Positions 1-8,664 of a stretch of 64,000 nt of DNA are shown here, in pieces. Source of the DNA: JACVRW01 sp963821275 (GTDB lineage Bacteria > Actinomycetota > Thermoleophilia > Solirubrobacterales > Thermoleophilaceae). The stretch lies in NCBI GenBank assembly GCA_963821275.1, contig CAWGDF010000009.1:248001-312000 (forward strand). The letters are read 5' to 3'. The notes under the pieces were generated by a model. That model was not told the DNA's origin, ran no database searches, and worked only from the letters and a program-made list of their open reading frames with translations. The position numbers and the translations under genes were made by a program. Positions within the stretch are counted from its first letter, which is position 1. Each line of letters opens with the position of its first letter.

Positions 1-1
1 C

Positions 2-190
2 CGCGCGGCCGGCATGCTCCACGGACTCGACGGGATGTCCACCGAGGAGGCCGACCACGCGCTGATCGCGTTTCTCGAGGAGCGCTGGAAGGGCACATGG
101 CCGATCCTCTACGGCGACCAGATGCGCCAGGCCAGGCTGGACGACTGGATCTTCCAGGGGGTGCTCGACGTGACGCACCTGCCGCGATGA
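2..190 (+). CDS. glpA: Glycerol-3-phosphate dehydrogenase subunit A, C-terminal end (partial)
   Basis: Only the last 62 codons are inside the window and the 5' part lies upstream. The visible tail contains FLEERWKGTWPILYGDQ, which matches the C-terminal end of GlpA, the FAD-containing catalytic subunit that oxidises sn-glycerol-3-phosphate to dihydroxyacetone phosphate at the membrane. Its TGA overlaps the ATG of glpB (ATGA), so the two are translationally coupled. The assignment rests on this tail motif plus the glpB and glpC genes that follow. Confidence 0.85.
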   Translation, partial: RAAGMLHGLDGMSTEEADHALIAFLEERWKGTWPILYGDQMRQARLDDWIFQGVLDVTHLPR

Positions 191-1452
191 GGCGGTTGCT
201 GCACTACGACGCGGTGGTGGTGGGTGCCGGCGTGGCCGGCCTCGTGGCCGCCACCCGGCTGGCCGAGGGCGGGGCACGGGTCTGCGTGCTGGCGCACGGG
301 GTGGGCTCCACCCACCTGGCGCCCGGCACCGTTGACGTCCTGGGCTACGACCCCGAGCCGGTGGAGGAGCCGGCCCGAGTGCTGCCCGCGTTCGTGGAGT
401 CCCGGCCCGGCCATCCCTACGCCCTGCTGGGAGTGGACGCCATCGCGCCCGCGCTCGACTGGTTCGCCGAGCGCATCGAGCGCGGCCCGCAGCCCGGCTA
501 CCGCTACACGGGGGGCCTGGAGCGCAACCTGCCGCTGCCGACCGCGGTGGGCGTCGCGCGACCCTCGGCGCTGGTGCCCGAGACAATGGCGGGCGGCGAC
601 CTCGGCGGCGACGCGCCGCTGTGCCTGGTGGGCGTGCCCCGCCTGCGCGACTTCCACGCGGCGCTGTGCGCCGCCAACCTGCGCGAGCGCGGGACCGAGG
701 CCCGGGCCCTGCAGATCGACATCGACGACGGCCGCGCGGAGATCAACGCTCTCGGTCTGGCCCGTCGCTTCGACGATCCGGCCTTCCGCGCGGGCTTTGC
801 CGCCCGCCTGGCGCCGCTGCTCGAGCCCGGCGAGCGGGTCGGGCTGCCCGCGATCCTCGGCCTGCGCGATCCGCACGGCGCGTGGAGCGACCTGGAGCAA
901 CGGCTCGAGCGCCCGCTGTTCGAGATACCCACCCTGCCGCCGTCGGTCCCGGGGATGCGTGTGTTCGATGCCCTTAAGGCCGCGCTGCGGGCCGCCGGCG
1001 GGCGGCTCGTGCTGGGCGCCCGGGTGGTGGGGGCAGAGCGCGCCGGCGAGCGGGTGACCGCGCTGCGTGCCCACACCGCGGGGCGCGACACCGACTTCGG
1101 AGCCGATCGCGTGGTGCTCGCCAGCGGCGGCTTCGCCTCGGGCGGGCTGGCGCTGGGCTCGGACTGGGTGGCGCGCGAGAGCGTGTTCGGGCTCCCGCTG
1201 CGGGGGCTGCCCGAGCCCGACGAGCCCCGCTTCCGCCCCGACTACTTCGGCGAGCAGCCCATGGCGCGCGTCGGCGTGGCGGTCTCCGCCGGCCAGGTCG
1301 CCGAGGGCACCGAGAACGTGCTCGTGGCCGGGGGTGCGCTGCCCGGCGCCGAGCCCTGGCGGGAGGGCTCCGGCGAGGGCATCGCGATCACGAGCGGTCA
1401 CCGGGCGGCCGAGCTCGCGCTGGCCGAGACGGGACAGGAGGCGGCGGCGTGA
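187..1452 (+). CDS. glpB: Anaerobic-type glycerol-3-phosphate dehydrogenase subunit B
   Basis: GlpB is the flavoprotein partner in the GlpABC complex, passing electrons from GlpA toward GlpC and the quinone pool. The protein is 421 residues, close to the usual length of about 420. An N-terminal dinucleotide-binding motif (VVVGAGVAGLVAA) begins near residue 8. The ATG at 187 overlaps the glpA stop. A longer reading frame exists upstream but would run inside glpA and has no family support. The stop overlaps the GTG of glpC. GlpABC is called anaerobic in enterics, but actinobacteria that respire oxygen commonly carry it. Confidence 0.9.
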   Translation: MRRLLHYDAVVVGAGVAGLVAATRLAEGGARVCVLAHGVGSTHLAPGTVDVLGYDPEPVEEPARVLPAFVESRPGHPYALLGVDAIAPALDWFAERIERGPQPGYRYTGGLERNLPLPTAVGVARPSALVPETMAGGDLGGDAPLCLVGVPRLRDFHAALCAANLRERGTEARALQIDIDDGRAEINALGLARRFDDPAFRAGFAARLAPLLEPGERVGLPAILGLRDPHGAWSDLEQRLERPLFEIPTLPPSVPGMRVFDALKAALRAAGGRLVLGARVVGAERAGERVTALRAHTAGRDTDFGADRVVLASGGFASGGLALGSDWVARESVFGLPLRGLPEPDEPRFRPDYFGEQPMARVGVAVSAGQVAEGTENVLVAGGALPGAEPWREGSGEGIAITSGHRAAELALAETGQEAAA

Positions 1453-2684
1453 CCGACCTGGTGGACGGCCTGCTCGCCGAGGAAACGCTGCGCGGCTCGC
1501 TCGACCACTGCGTGAAGTGCACGATCTGCGAGACCGCCTGTCCGGTCTCCAACGTCACGCCGCTGTTCCCAGGTCCCAAGTACGCCGGCCCCCAGGCCGA
1601 GCGCTACCGCGTGCACGACGAGCCCTCCACCGAATGGTCGGTGGACTACTGCTCGGGCTGCGGGATCTGCACCCAGTCCTGCCCCCAGGGCGTGAAGATC
1701 GCCGAGATCAACAGCCGGGCGCGGGCGAAGGTCAAGGCCCAGCGGGGGATCGCGCCCCGCGACCGCCTGATCAGCCGTCCCACCGTGATCGGCCGGTTGG
1801 GCGTGCCCGTGGCGCCGCTCGCGAACGCCTCGCTGCGCTCGCGGCCCGTCCGGATCGCGATCGAGAAGGTGATGGGTATTCATCGTGACGCGGCGATGCC
1901 GGGCTTCGCGCGCCGCCCCTTCCGCTCCTGGGCCAAGGAGCATCGGAGCCCGGCCGCCACGCGCCGCGCGGTCTTCTTCCACGGCTGTGGCACCGAGTAC
2001 TACGAGCCGGAGGTGGGCCGCCAGACCGTCGAGATCCTGGAGCACAACGGCTTTCAGGTCGAGATCCCCAAACAGGACTGCTGCGGGCTGCCGCTGCAGA
2101 GCAACGGCCTGTTCGACGACGCCCGCAGGTACGTGCTGCGGCTGGCCCGGGCGCTCGCGCCCCACGCCCGGGACGGCGCCGTGATAGTCGGCAACGCCAC
2201 CAGCTGCACGCTCATGCTGAAGCGGGAGGCGCGCGAGATCCTGGGCCTCGAGGAAGACCCCGATCTGAAGCTCGTCAGCGAGAGCACCTACGACATCTGC
2301 GAGCTGCTGCTCGAGCTTCACCACGGCGGCGAGCTGAAGACCGACTTCAAGCCTATGGACGAGGTGGTGGCCTACCACGCCCCCTGCCAGCAGCAGGGCC
2401 ACTTCATCGGCAAGCCGGCGCTGGAGCTGCTGGCCCTGGTGCCCGGCCTCGAGGTCCGCGAGATGGACGCGCGCTGCTGCGGCATCGCCGGCACCTACGG
2501 CATCAAGCGCGAGAAGTACGACATCGCGATGAAGGTGGGCGCCGACCTGTTCGCCCAGGTGGGCGCATCCGGGGCGGGGCTCGTGGCCTGCGACAGCGAG
2601 ACCTGTCGCTGGCAGATCGAGCACGCCACCCAGCGGCCCGCGGCGCACCCGCTGGAGCTGCTGCACCGGGCGTACGGGCTGTAG
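1449..2684 (+). CDS. glpC: Glycerol-3-phosphate dehydrogenase iron-sulfur subunit C
   Basis: GlpC anchors the GlpAB dimer to the membrane and relays electrons to quinone. The 411-residue protein has two ferredoxin-type clusters: Cys21, 24, 27, 31 (CVKCTICETACP) and Cys68, 71, 74, 78 (CSGCGICTQSCP). Two CCG-type motifs follow in the C-terminal half (DCCGLPL and CCGIAGTYG), as in heterodisulfide-reductase-like subunits. Translation starts at a GTG inside the glpB stop (GTGA). It is the third gene of a glpABC-dhaM-pgsA run without promoter-sized gaps. Confidence 0.92.
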   Translation: MTDLVDGLLAEETLRGSLDHCVKCTICETACPVSNVTPLFPGPKYAGPQAERYRVHDEPSTEWSVDYCSGCGICTQSCPQGVKIAEINSRARAKVKAQRGIAPRDRLISRPTVIGRLGVPVAPLANASLRSRPVRIAIEKVMGIHRDAAMPGFARRPFRSWAKEHRSPAATRRAVFFHGCGTEYYEPEVGRQTVEILEHNGFQVEIPKQDCCGLPLQSNGLFDDARRYVLRLARALAPHARDGAVIVGNATSCTLMLKREAREILGLEEDPDLKLVSESTYDICELLLELHHGGELKTDFKPMDEVVAYHAPCQQQGHFIGKPALELLALVPGLEVREMDARCCGIAGTYGIKREKYDIAMKVGADLFAQVGASGAGLVACDSETCRWQIEHATQRPAAHPLELLHRAYGL

Positions 2685-2691
2685 GTCCCGC

Positions 2692-5169
2692 ATGGTGGGC
2701 CTCGTGGTCGTCTCGCACAGCGCGGCGCTGGCCGAGGGCGTCGTCGAACTCGCGCGGGAGATGGGCGGGGAGGAGGTGAAGGTCGAGGCGGCCGGGGGGA
2801 TGGACGACGGCTCGGTGGGCACCGACGCCGCCCGCGTCCACGCCGCCATCGAGCGGGCGATGTCGAACGAGGGCGTGCTGGTGCTGATGGACCTAGGCAG
2901 CGCGCTGATGAGCGCCGAGATGGCTACCGAGATGCTCGACGACGGCTCGCGGGTGCTGCTGAGCGAGGCGCCGCTGGTGGAGGGCGCCGTGGCCGCGGCA
3001 GCCTCCGCGAAGGGCGGTGCGTCGCTGGAGGAGGTGGCGGGCGAGGCGCGCGGCGCGCTGGCCATGAAGAGCTCGCAGCTGGGCGCGCAGGAGGACGGGG
3101 CTCCGGCGGGAGAGCCGGAGCCCGAGCGGGAGCCCGACGCGGAGGCCCGCATCCGTGTGGTCAACGAGATCGGCCTGCACGCCCGCCCCGCCGCGCTCGT
3201 CGTGGGGCTCGCCGCGCGCCATGACGCCGACCTGCGCCTGGCCAAGGCCGGCGCCGGTGGGGCGCCGGTCAGCGCGAAGAGCCTCACCGCACTGATGACC
3301 CTGGGCGCCCGGCTCGGAGACGAGCTGGTGGCGACCGCCTCGGGCCCCCGGGCGCAGGAGGCCGTCGACGCGCTCGCGGAGCTGGCCCGCGAGGGCTTTG
3401 GGGAGGGGGTGGCGGTCGCGGCGGCGCCCGAGGCTGATGCGGCGCCGGAGCCGGAGCCGCCGGCCGAGGCGGCTCCCCCGCAACCGGGCGAGATCCTGAA
3501 GGGAATCGCCGCCTCCCCCGGGGTGGCGATCGCTCCGGCGCGCTTGTTGGACAGCGCGCCCGGCCCGCCCGAGCGCGACGCCGAGGATCCCGAGTCCGAG
3601 CGCCGGCGCCTGGACGAAGGGCGGAGCGCGGCCCGCCAGGCGATCGAGGAGGACCGCCGGCGGGTCGCGGAGCGGGGCGCCACCGCCGAGGCGGAGATCT
3701 TCGCCGCCCACCTGGCCCTGCTCGACGACGAGGCGCTGCTCGAGCCCGCCGCCGCGGCCATCGACGCTGGAGCGGCCGCCGAGGCGGCGTGGGTGCAGGC
3801 CGCCGCCGAGGTGGCCGCCACCTACCGCGGCCTGGACCAGCCGCTGCTGCGGGAGCGCGCCGCCGACGTGGAGGACGTGGGCCGGCGCGTGGCCGCGGCG
3901 ATCGCCGGCGAAGGCCCGCAGGCCGGTCCGCGCGAGGAGGGGGTGGTGCTCGCCGCCGAGCTGACGCCGGCCGAGGCCGCCGCGCTGGACCCGGACGTGG
4001 TGCGCGGGGTGGCGACGGCCCGCGGAACGCCCACCGCGCACGCGGCGATCCTGGCCCGCGCGCTCGGCATTCCGGCGGTGGTGGGCCTCGGCGACGGGCT
4101 GCTGGCCGTAAACGAGGGCGAGCAGCTGCTCCTGGACGGCGACGGCGGATGGCTGCAGGTGTCTCCACCCGACGAGGTGGTTCGCGAGGCCGGGGAGCGG
4201 GTCGAACGAGCGGAGACGCGGCGAGCCGCCGCACACGCGCGGGCCCGCGAGCCGGGCCAGACCCGGGACGGCACCCGGATCGAGGTGGCGGCCAACGTGG
4301 AAGACCCCGTCGCGGCAGAGGCGGCCCTGGAACTGGGGGCGGAGGGGGTGGGGCTGCTGCGCACGGAGTTCCTGTTCCTGGATCAGCCGGAGCTGCCCTC
4401 CGAGGACGAGCAGGCCGAGCGGATCGGGGCGATCGCACGGGTCCTGGACGGTCGCCCGCTGATCGTGCGTACGCTCGACGCCGGGGCCGACAAGCCGCTG
4501 CCCGCGGTCCCGATGGAGCCGGAGGCGAACCCCTTCCTGGGCCGCCGCGGCATTCGCCTCTCGCTCGCCCGGCCCGACCTGCTGGCCACGCAGCTGCGCG
4601 CGGTCCTGCGCGTGGCAGCCGAGCACCCGCTGAAGCTGATGTTTCCGATGGTGGCGACCGCCGCGGAGCTGCAAGACGCGCTGGCGGTGCTCCGGCAGGC
4701 CCGCTCCGACACCGGGATCGAAGCCGAGCTGGAGACCGGCGTGATGGTCGAGGTGCCCGCGGCGGCGCTCCTGTCGGAGCGCCTCGCACGGCACGTAGAC
4801 TTCTTCTCGATCGGCACGAACGACCTCACCCAGTACGTCATGGCCGCCGAGCGGGGAAACGAGCACGTGGCGCCGCTGCTGGCGGGGCCGCAGCCGGCCC
4901 TGCTGGAGCTCGTGCGGGATACGGTCGCCGGTGCCGCCGAGCACGGCCGCTGGGTCGGCGTGTGCGGAGAGCTCGCGGGCGACCCGCCCGCCGCGGTCCT
5001 GCTCGCCGGGCTGGGCGTGCGGGAGCTGAGCATGGCCCCGCCGCTGATCGGTGAGGCCAAGGCCGCGCTGCGCGAGGTCACCCTCGACGACGCGCGAGCG
5101 GCGGCCGAGCGGGCGCTGGCCGCCGAGGACGCCGAAGAGGCGCGGCGGCTCGCCGCGGACCTCCTGTGA
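2692..5169 (+). CDS. dhaM: DhaM-type EIIA / HPr / full-length Enzyme I phosphotransferase fusion
   Basis: This is a phosphoryl-transfer chain in one 825-residue polypeptide. Residues 1-125 are a mannose-family EIIA as in DhaM, with phospho-accepting His9 in VVSHS. Residues 153-240 are HPr (GLHARPAA, His163). Residues 268-825 are Enzyme I with phospho-His450 (TPTAHAAILARALGIPAVVG) and the PEP-binding barrel (LLRTEFLFLDQ, FFSIGTNDLTQY, VGVCGELAGDP). E. coli DhaM is about 470 residues and stops within Enzyme I, so this version should be able to charge itself from PEP. The presumed acceptor is the ADP-bound DhaL subunit of dihydroxyacetone kinase. dhaK/dhaL are not in the window and may lie upstream. 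It follows glpC by 7 nt, consistent with glycerol/dihydroxyacetone metabolism. An Ala/Pro/Glu-rich linker joins HPr and Enzyme I. Confidence 0.9.
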   Translation: MVGLVVVSHSAALAEGVVELAREMGGEEVKVEAAGGMDDGSVGTDAARVHAAIERAMSNEGVLVLMDLGSALMSAEMATEMLDDGSRVLLSEAPLVEGAVAAAASAKGGASLEEVAGEARGALAMKSSQLGAQEDGAPAGEPEPEREPDAEARIRVVNEIGLHARPAALVVGLAARHDADLRLAKAGAGGAPVSAKSLTALMTLGARLGDELVATASGPRAQEAVDALAELAREGFGEGVAVAAAPEADAAPEPEPPAEAAPPQPGEILKGIAASPGVAIAPARLLDSAPGPPERDAEDPESERRRLDEGRSAARQAIEEDRRRVAERGATAEAEIFAAHLALLDDEALLEPAAAAIDAGAAAEAAWVQAAAEVAATYRGLDQPLLRERAADVEDVGRRVAAAIAGEGPQAGPREEGVVLAAELTPAEAAALDPDVVRGVATARGTPTAHAAILARALGIPAVVGLGDGLLAVNEGEQLLLDGDGGWLQVSPPDEVVREAGERVERAETRRAAAHARAREPGQTRDGTRIEVAANVEDPVAAEAALELGAEGVGLLRTEFLFLDQPELPSEDEQAERIGAIARVLDGRPLIVRTLDAGADKPLPAVPMEPEANPFLGRRGIRLSLARPDLLATQLRAVLRVAAEHPLKLMFPMVATAAELQDALAVLRQARSDTGIEAELETGVMVEVPAAALLSERLARHVDFFSIGTNDLTQYVMAAERGNEHVAPLLAGPQPALLELVRDTVAGAAEHGRWVGVCGELAGDPPAAVLLAGLGVRELSMAPPLIGEAKAALREVTLDDARAAAERALAAEDAEEARRLAADLL

Positions 5170-5768
5170 GCGGCCCGGCCGACGCCCCGGCGGTGGGCGC
5201 CGGCCGCGTGCAGCCGCGGCCCGACGCCGAGGCCCGCACGCGCCTGCTGGTCATCGGCACCTCCCTGCGCATCCTTCTCACCCCGGTGGTCATGGCCCTC
5301 GTCCTGGCGGGCTCGGACACGGCTGCGGTGATCGTGTTCGGTGTGGCCGCGGCGACCGACTGGTTCGACGGGCGGCTGGCCCGGCGCTGGGAGGTCACGA
5401 CCCGCCTCGGCTCCTTCCTCGACACCACCGCCGACAAGCTGCTCGTCACGGGTGCGCTGGTGGCGCTGGTCGCGGTCGAGCGCGCCTCCCCCTGGCTCGC
5501 GATGGTGATCGTCGGGCGGGAGCTGATCCTGCTCGGCCTGCGGGCGGCGGTGGCCTCCGAGGGCCGTCACCTGGAGACCTCGCTGCTCGGCAAGTGGAAG
5601 GCGACGGTGCAGTTCGTGGCCATCGCTCTGGCGATGGTGCGACCCGACGTGGTCCTGGGCGGGGTCTACCTGGACGAGTGGGCCATGGTGGTCGCGGCGC
5701 TGGTCACGGCTTGGTCGGGGGCGGACTACCTGATCCGCTCCGCCGCCGTGCTGCGCTCGCCTCCGTGA
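5166..5768 (+). CDS. pgsA: CDP-diacylglycerol--glycerol-3-phosphate 3-phosphatidyltransferase
   Basis: PgsA condenses CDP-diacylglycerol with glycerol-3-phosphate to give phosphatidylglycerophosphate at the inner membrane. The 200-residue protein has the CDP-alcohol phosphotransferase signature DG-x2-AR-x8-G-x3-D-x3-D near residue 62 (from DGRLARRW to DTTADK), with all metal-binding Asp residues present. Several hydrophobic segments surround it. A GTG start overlaps the dhaM stop. Its substrate, glycerol-3-phosphate, is also the substrate of the upstream GlpABC. Other CDP-alcohol transferases (phosphatidylinositol phosphate synthase, cardiolipin synthase) share the motif, so specificity rests on overall similarity. 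Confidence 0.85.
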   Translation: MSGPADAPAVGAGRVQPRPDAEARTRLLVIGTSLRILLTPVVMALVLAGSDTAAVIVFGVAAATDWFDGRLARRWEVTTRLGSFLDTTADKLLVTGALVALVAVERASPWLAMVIVGRELILLGLRAAVASEGRHLETSLLGKWKATVQFVAIALAMVRPDVVLGGVYLDEWAMVVAALVTAWSGADYLIRSAAVLRSPP

Positions 5769-6751
5769 GCCGGGTCTTCGTCACCGGAGGCAGCGGCGTG
5801 GTGGGAGCTGCGCTGGTCGACGCCCTCTGCGACCGCGGCGACGAGGTCGTGGCCCTCGCCCGCTCGGACGAGGCGGCAGGCCGGCTCGAGCGACGAGGCG
5901 CGACGGTGGTGCGCGGCGACCTGCTGGATGCGGGCGCGTTGGCACGCGGCATGGAGGGCTGCCGCACGGTCTTCCACGTCGCCGGCGTCAACCAGCTCTG
6001 CGTCGAGGACCCGGCGCCGATGCTGCGCGCCAACATCGAGGGCCCCGCCGTCGCAGTGCGGGCGGCCGCCCAGGCGGGTGTCGAGCGCGTGGTCCATACC
6101 TCGTCGGCGGCCACGCTCGGCGAGCCCGAGGGCAGCGTCGGGCGTGAGGACACCGAGCACCGGGGCTGGTACCTCTCGCTCTACGAGCGCTCCAAGACCG
6201 AGGGGGAGAAGGTGGCGCTCCGCAGCGGCCGCCAGGAGGGCGTCGAAGTCGTGTGCGTCAACCCCTCGTCGGTCCAGGGCCCGGGCCGCGCCAGGGGAAC
6301 CGCGCGCTTCCTGCTGGCCTTTCTCGACGGGCGGCTGCGGGTGTTCGTGGACACGCACGTGAGCCTCGTGGACATCGGCGACTGCGCCCGGGGCCATCTG
6401 CTGGCCGCCGAACGCGGGGTGCCCGGCGAGCGCTACGTGCTGAACGGGGTGACCATGACGGTCCGCGAGGCGCTCGTCCTGGCGGCCGAGGTGGCCGGGG
6501 TCACGCGGCGGCCGCGGCTGGTGTCCCGGACCCCGGCCACCCTTGCAGCCTCCGCGGTCGAGCGCGCTTTCCGCCTGGCCCGGCGCCGGCCGCCGGTGTG
6601 CCGGGAGATGGTCCGGACACTGCTGCACGGCCATCGCTACGACGGCTCCCGCGCCGAGCGTGACCTCGGCCTGCGCTACACCGACCCGCGCGACACCCTC
6701 CGCCGGACCGTCGCCTGGGCGCGCGACGCCGGGCTTCTCCGCAACGGCTAG
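5765..6751 (+). CDS. NAD-dependent epimerase/dehydratase family protein
   Basis: This is an extended short-chain dehydrogenase of 328 residues. The N-terminal Rossmann motif is VFVTGGSGVVGAAL, and the catalytic region has HTSSAATLG followed by a YERSK active-site YxxxK near residue 140. The sequence resembles hopanoid-associated or dihydroflavonol-reductase-like sugar/sterol dehydrogenases, but the substrate cannot be read from sequence. A GTG start overlaps the pgsA stop (GTGA), making it the last clear gene of the glp-dhaM-pgsA run. Confidence 0.8.
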   Translation: MSRVFVTGGSGVVGAALVDALCDRGDEVVALARSDEAAGRLERRGATVVRGDLLDAGALARGMEGCRTVFHVAGVNQLCVEDPAPMLRANIEGPAVAVRAAAQAGVERVVHTSSAATLGEPEGSVGREDTEHRGWYLSLYERSKTEGEKVALRSGRQEGVEVVCVNPSSVQGPGRARGTARFLLAFLDGRLRVFVDTHVSLVDIGDCARGHLLAAERGVPGERYVLNGVTMTVREALVLAAEVAGVTRRPRLVSRTPATLAASAVERAFRLARRRPPVCREMVRTLLHGHRYDGSRAERDLGLRYTDPRDTLRRTVAWARDAGLLRNG

Positions 6752-6752
6752 T

Positions 6753-6758
6753 CACAAT
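6753..6758 (+). promoter_or_regulatory. Putative -10 element of a leaderless gene
   Basis: CACAAT lies 6 nt before the ATG at 6765, the same spacing seen at many other starts in this window. It is a weak match on its own. Confidence 0.35.
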
Positions 6759-6764
6759 GCCGCG

Positions 6765-7115
6765 ATGGCCTCCTACACGGTCAACGATCGCGCCGTCGCC
6801 CGCGCCCGCCGGCTGATCGACAGCCGCCAGTACGTCCTGCGCAGCGAGTGGGGCGAGGTCCAGCCCCGGGCCGACGCCGAGAACGCCTTTCTCGAGTCCC
6901 ACTCCTGGGCGGAATACGGCGAATGGCACCTGGGCCTCACCGAGGGCCCGGGCGACGACACGAAGGCCCGCTACGCGTTCGTCTACGGCGACTTCCGCCG
7001 GGTCCACCGGTCCGGCCTGATCGCCTGCCACTATCGCGCCGCCGAATGGCGCCACAAGGAGATCGAGCTGGCCGCGCACGAGCTGCTGCAGCATCTGGAC
7101 AGGACCAGCGGCTGA
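6765..7115 (+). CDS. Conserved hypothetical protein, 116 residues
   Basis: I do not recognise a named domain. The protein is soluble, with no membrane segment or signal peptide, and is rich in aromatic and charged residues. It has two amphipathic regions, ARRLIDSRQYVLRSEWGE near the start and EWRHKEIELAAHELLQHL at the end. The composition and the balanced central region (EWHLGL, YAFVYGDF) look like real coding sequence. The ATG at 6765 follows the epimerase stop by 13 nt and has a -10-like hexamer just upstream. The gene ends 18 nt from the convergent MocR gene. Confidence 0.6.
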   Translation: MASYTVNDRAVARARRLIDSRQYVLRSEWGEVQPRADAENAFLESHSWAEYGEWHLGLTEGPGDDTKARYAFVYGDFRRVHRSGLIACHYRAAEWRHKEIELAAHELLQHLDRTSG

Positions 7116-7133
7116 CGCCTGCGGGCCGCGCGT

Positions 7134-8615
7134 CTACGCGGCGGTCGCCCGGTCCGGCGGATCACCGCTGCTCGATCGCCTGAGCAGCCGCTCCACCAGC
7201 TCGGCCAGCACCGACACGTTGCGCCGGATCGATGGCTCGGGAAGCATGCCGAAGCCAAGGACGATGCTGGGCGGCGCCTGCGTGGGATCGGCCCAGTGCC
7301 AGGCCGCGTCTTCCAGCAGCAGCTCGAACTCGTAGGCGGCTCGGGCCAGCGAGCGCTCGTCGAGGCCGGTGGGCAGGAGCACGTGCAGGTGCAGGCCGGC
7401 GGCTGGGCCGCGCCAGCGCGCTTCGGGCAGCAGCTCGGCCAGCGCGGTGACCAGCGCATCGCGACGGCCGCGGTAGATCGGCCGCACGCGTCGCAGGTGC
7501 CGTGAGAGGTCACCGCTGCCGATGAAGCGCGCAAAGGCGCACTGCTCCAGCAGCGGCGAGCCCATGTCGTCGAAGCGCTTCTCGCGCCCCACCGGGCGCA
7601 CCAGCTGGGGCGGGAGCGCCATCCAGCCGAGCCGCAGAGCCGGCGTCACCGTCTTGCTCGCCCCGCCGACGTACACCACGTGCTCCGGAGCCAGCCCCTG
7701 CAGCGCGCCGATGGCGGTCCGGTCGTAGCGAAACTCGGCGTCGTAGTCGTCCTCCACCACGAGCGCGTTGCGCTCGCGTGCCCAGCGGATCAGCTGGTGG
7801 CGTCGCTCGGTCGAGAGGGTGGCGCCGGTCGGGTAGGAGTGCGCGGGGGCGACCACGACCGCGGCAAGGTCGTCGTGCCCGCCGAGCTCGGCCACATCGA
7901 GACCGTGCTCGTCGACCGGCACGGGCACCGGCTCGAGCCCGGTGAGCGCGATCGCCTTGCGATGCACGCCGAAACAGGGGTCCTCCACCGCCACCCGCCG
8001 CGCGCCGGAGCGCTGCAGGGCCCGGCACACGAGCGTGATGCCCTGCGTGAAGCCGGTGCAGATCAGCATGTGCTCTGGCGTGGTCGACACCCCGCGCACG
8101 CGGCCGAGGTACGCCGCCAGCTCCGTCCGCAGAGCGTCGGCTCCCTGGATCGGGGGGTAGGTGAGCTGGGCGTCCGGCAGCGCGCTCAGCGCGGCGCGGT
8201 AGTGGCGGGCCCAGAGCGCGCGCGGGAACAACGCCGGATCCGGGAGCCCTCCCACCAGCTGGATCGGCGGCCCGCCCAGCTCGGAGATGGGCCGGGGCCC
8301 CGCGGGAGGCGGCGCGGCCGGCTCGGGGCCACCGGGGTGGCGCACCTTGGTGCCCGACCCCTGAGCGGCCTCGAGGTAGCCGTCGGCGGCCATGTTCCCG
8401 TAGGCCTCGACCACGACGCTGCGCGAGACGCCGAGCTCGCCGGCCAGCACACGGGTCGCCGGGAGCGTCGTGCCGACTCGCAGTCGCCCCTGTTGGATCG
8501 CATGGCGCAGCCCGTGCTCGAGCCGCTCGCGCAGGCCGCGGCCGTCCTCGGGCCGGAGGTCCACGAGCAGGTCGCCGGGGAAGCCGCCGGCGTCGGAATT
8601 GGTCTGCTCCGCCAT
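7134..8615 (-). CDS. MocR-family regulator: GntR-type HTH fused to class I aminotransferase domain (copy 1)
   Basis: This is a PLP-dependent transcription regulator of 493 residues. The N-terminal winged helix (LPATRVLAGELGVSRSVVVEAY) spans about residues 40-75, followed by a linker and a fold-type I aminotransferase domain. The PLP lysine lies in GGASKTVTPALRLGW and the conserved EDDYDAEFRYD is present. The ATG start (MAEQTNS) is preferred because the frame upstream runs into the divergent reductase at 8665. The 49-bp gap holds a promoter motif shared with two other MocR genes in this window, so the reductase is the likely target. The effector is unknown. Confidence 0.88.
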   Translation of the reverse strand: MAEQTNSDAGGFPGDLLVDLRPEDGRGLRERLEHGLRHAIQQGRLRVGTTLPATRVLAGELGVSRSVVVEAYGNMAADGYLEAAQGSGTKVRHPGGPEPAAPPPAGPRPISELGGPPIQLVGGLPDPALFPRALWARHYRAALSALPDAQLTYPPIQGADALRTELAAYLGRVRGVSTTPEHMLICTGFTQGITLVCRALQRSGARRVAVEDPCFGVHRKAIALTGLEPVPVPVDEHGLDVAELGGHDDLAAVVVAPAHSYPTGATLSTERRHQLIRWARERNALVVEDDYDAEFRYDRTAIGALQGLAPEHVVYVGGASKTVTPALRLGWMALPPQLVRPVGREKRFDDMGSPLLEQCAFARFIGSGDLSRHLRRVRPIYRGRRDALVTALAELLPEARWRGPAAGLHLHVLLPTGLDERSLARAAYEFELLLEDAAWHWADPTQAPPSIVLGFGMLPEPSIRRNVSVLAELVERLLRRSSSGDPPDRATAA

Positions 8616-8623
8616 TGCAGGAT

Positions 8624-8664
8624 TGGACGTTGACACATACCGGCGGCGGGCGCAGGCTGGAAGC
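8624..8664 (+). promoter_or_regulatory. MocR-type operator/promoter for the reductase gene at 8665
   Basis: The motif TGGACG (8624-8629) is followed directly by a -35 TTGACA (8630-8635), a 17-bp spacer and the -10-like CAGGCT (8653-8658). The -10 lies 6 nt before the ATG, predicting a leaderless mRNA. The same layout occurs at 18435 and, on the minus strand, at 24979. Confidence 0.6.

Noticed and set aside
1398..3821. Open reading frame of 807 codons on the minus strand across glpC and dhaM
   Set aside because: Composition is Ala/Ser/Arg/Gly-rich with no domain, and the plus strand has clear genes with catalytic motifs; it is a GC-rich shadow.
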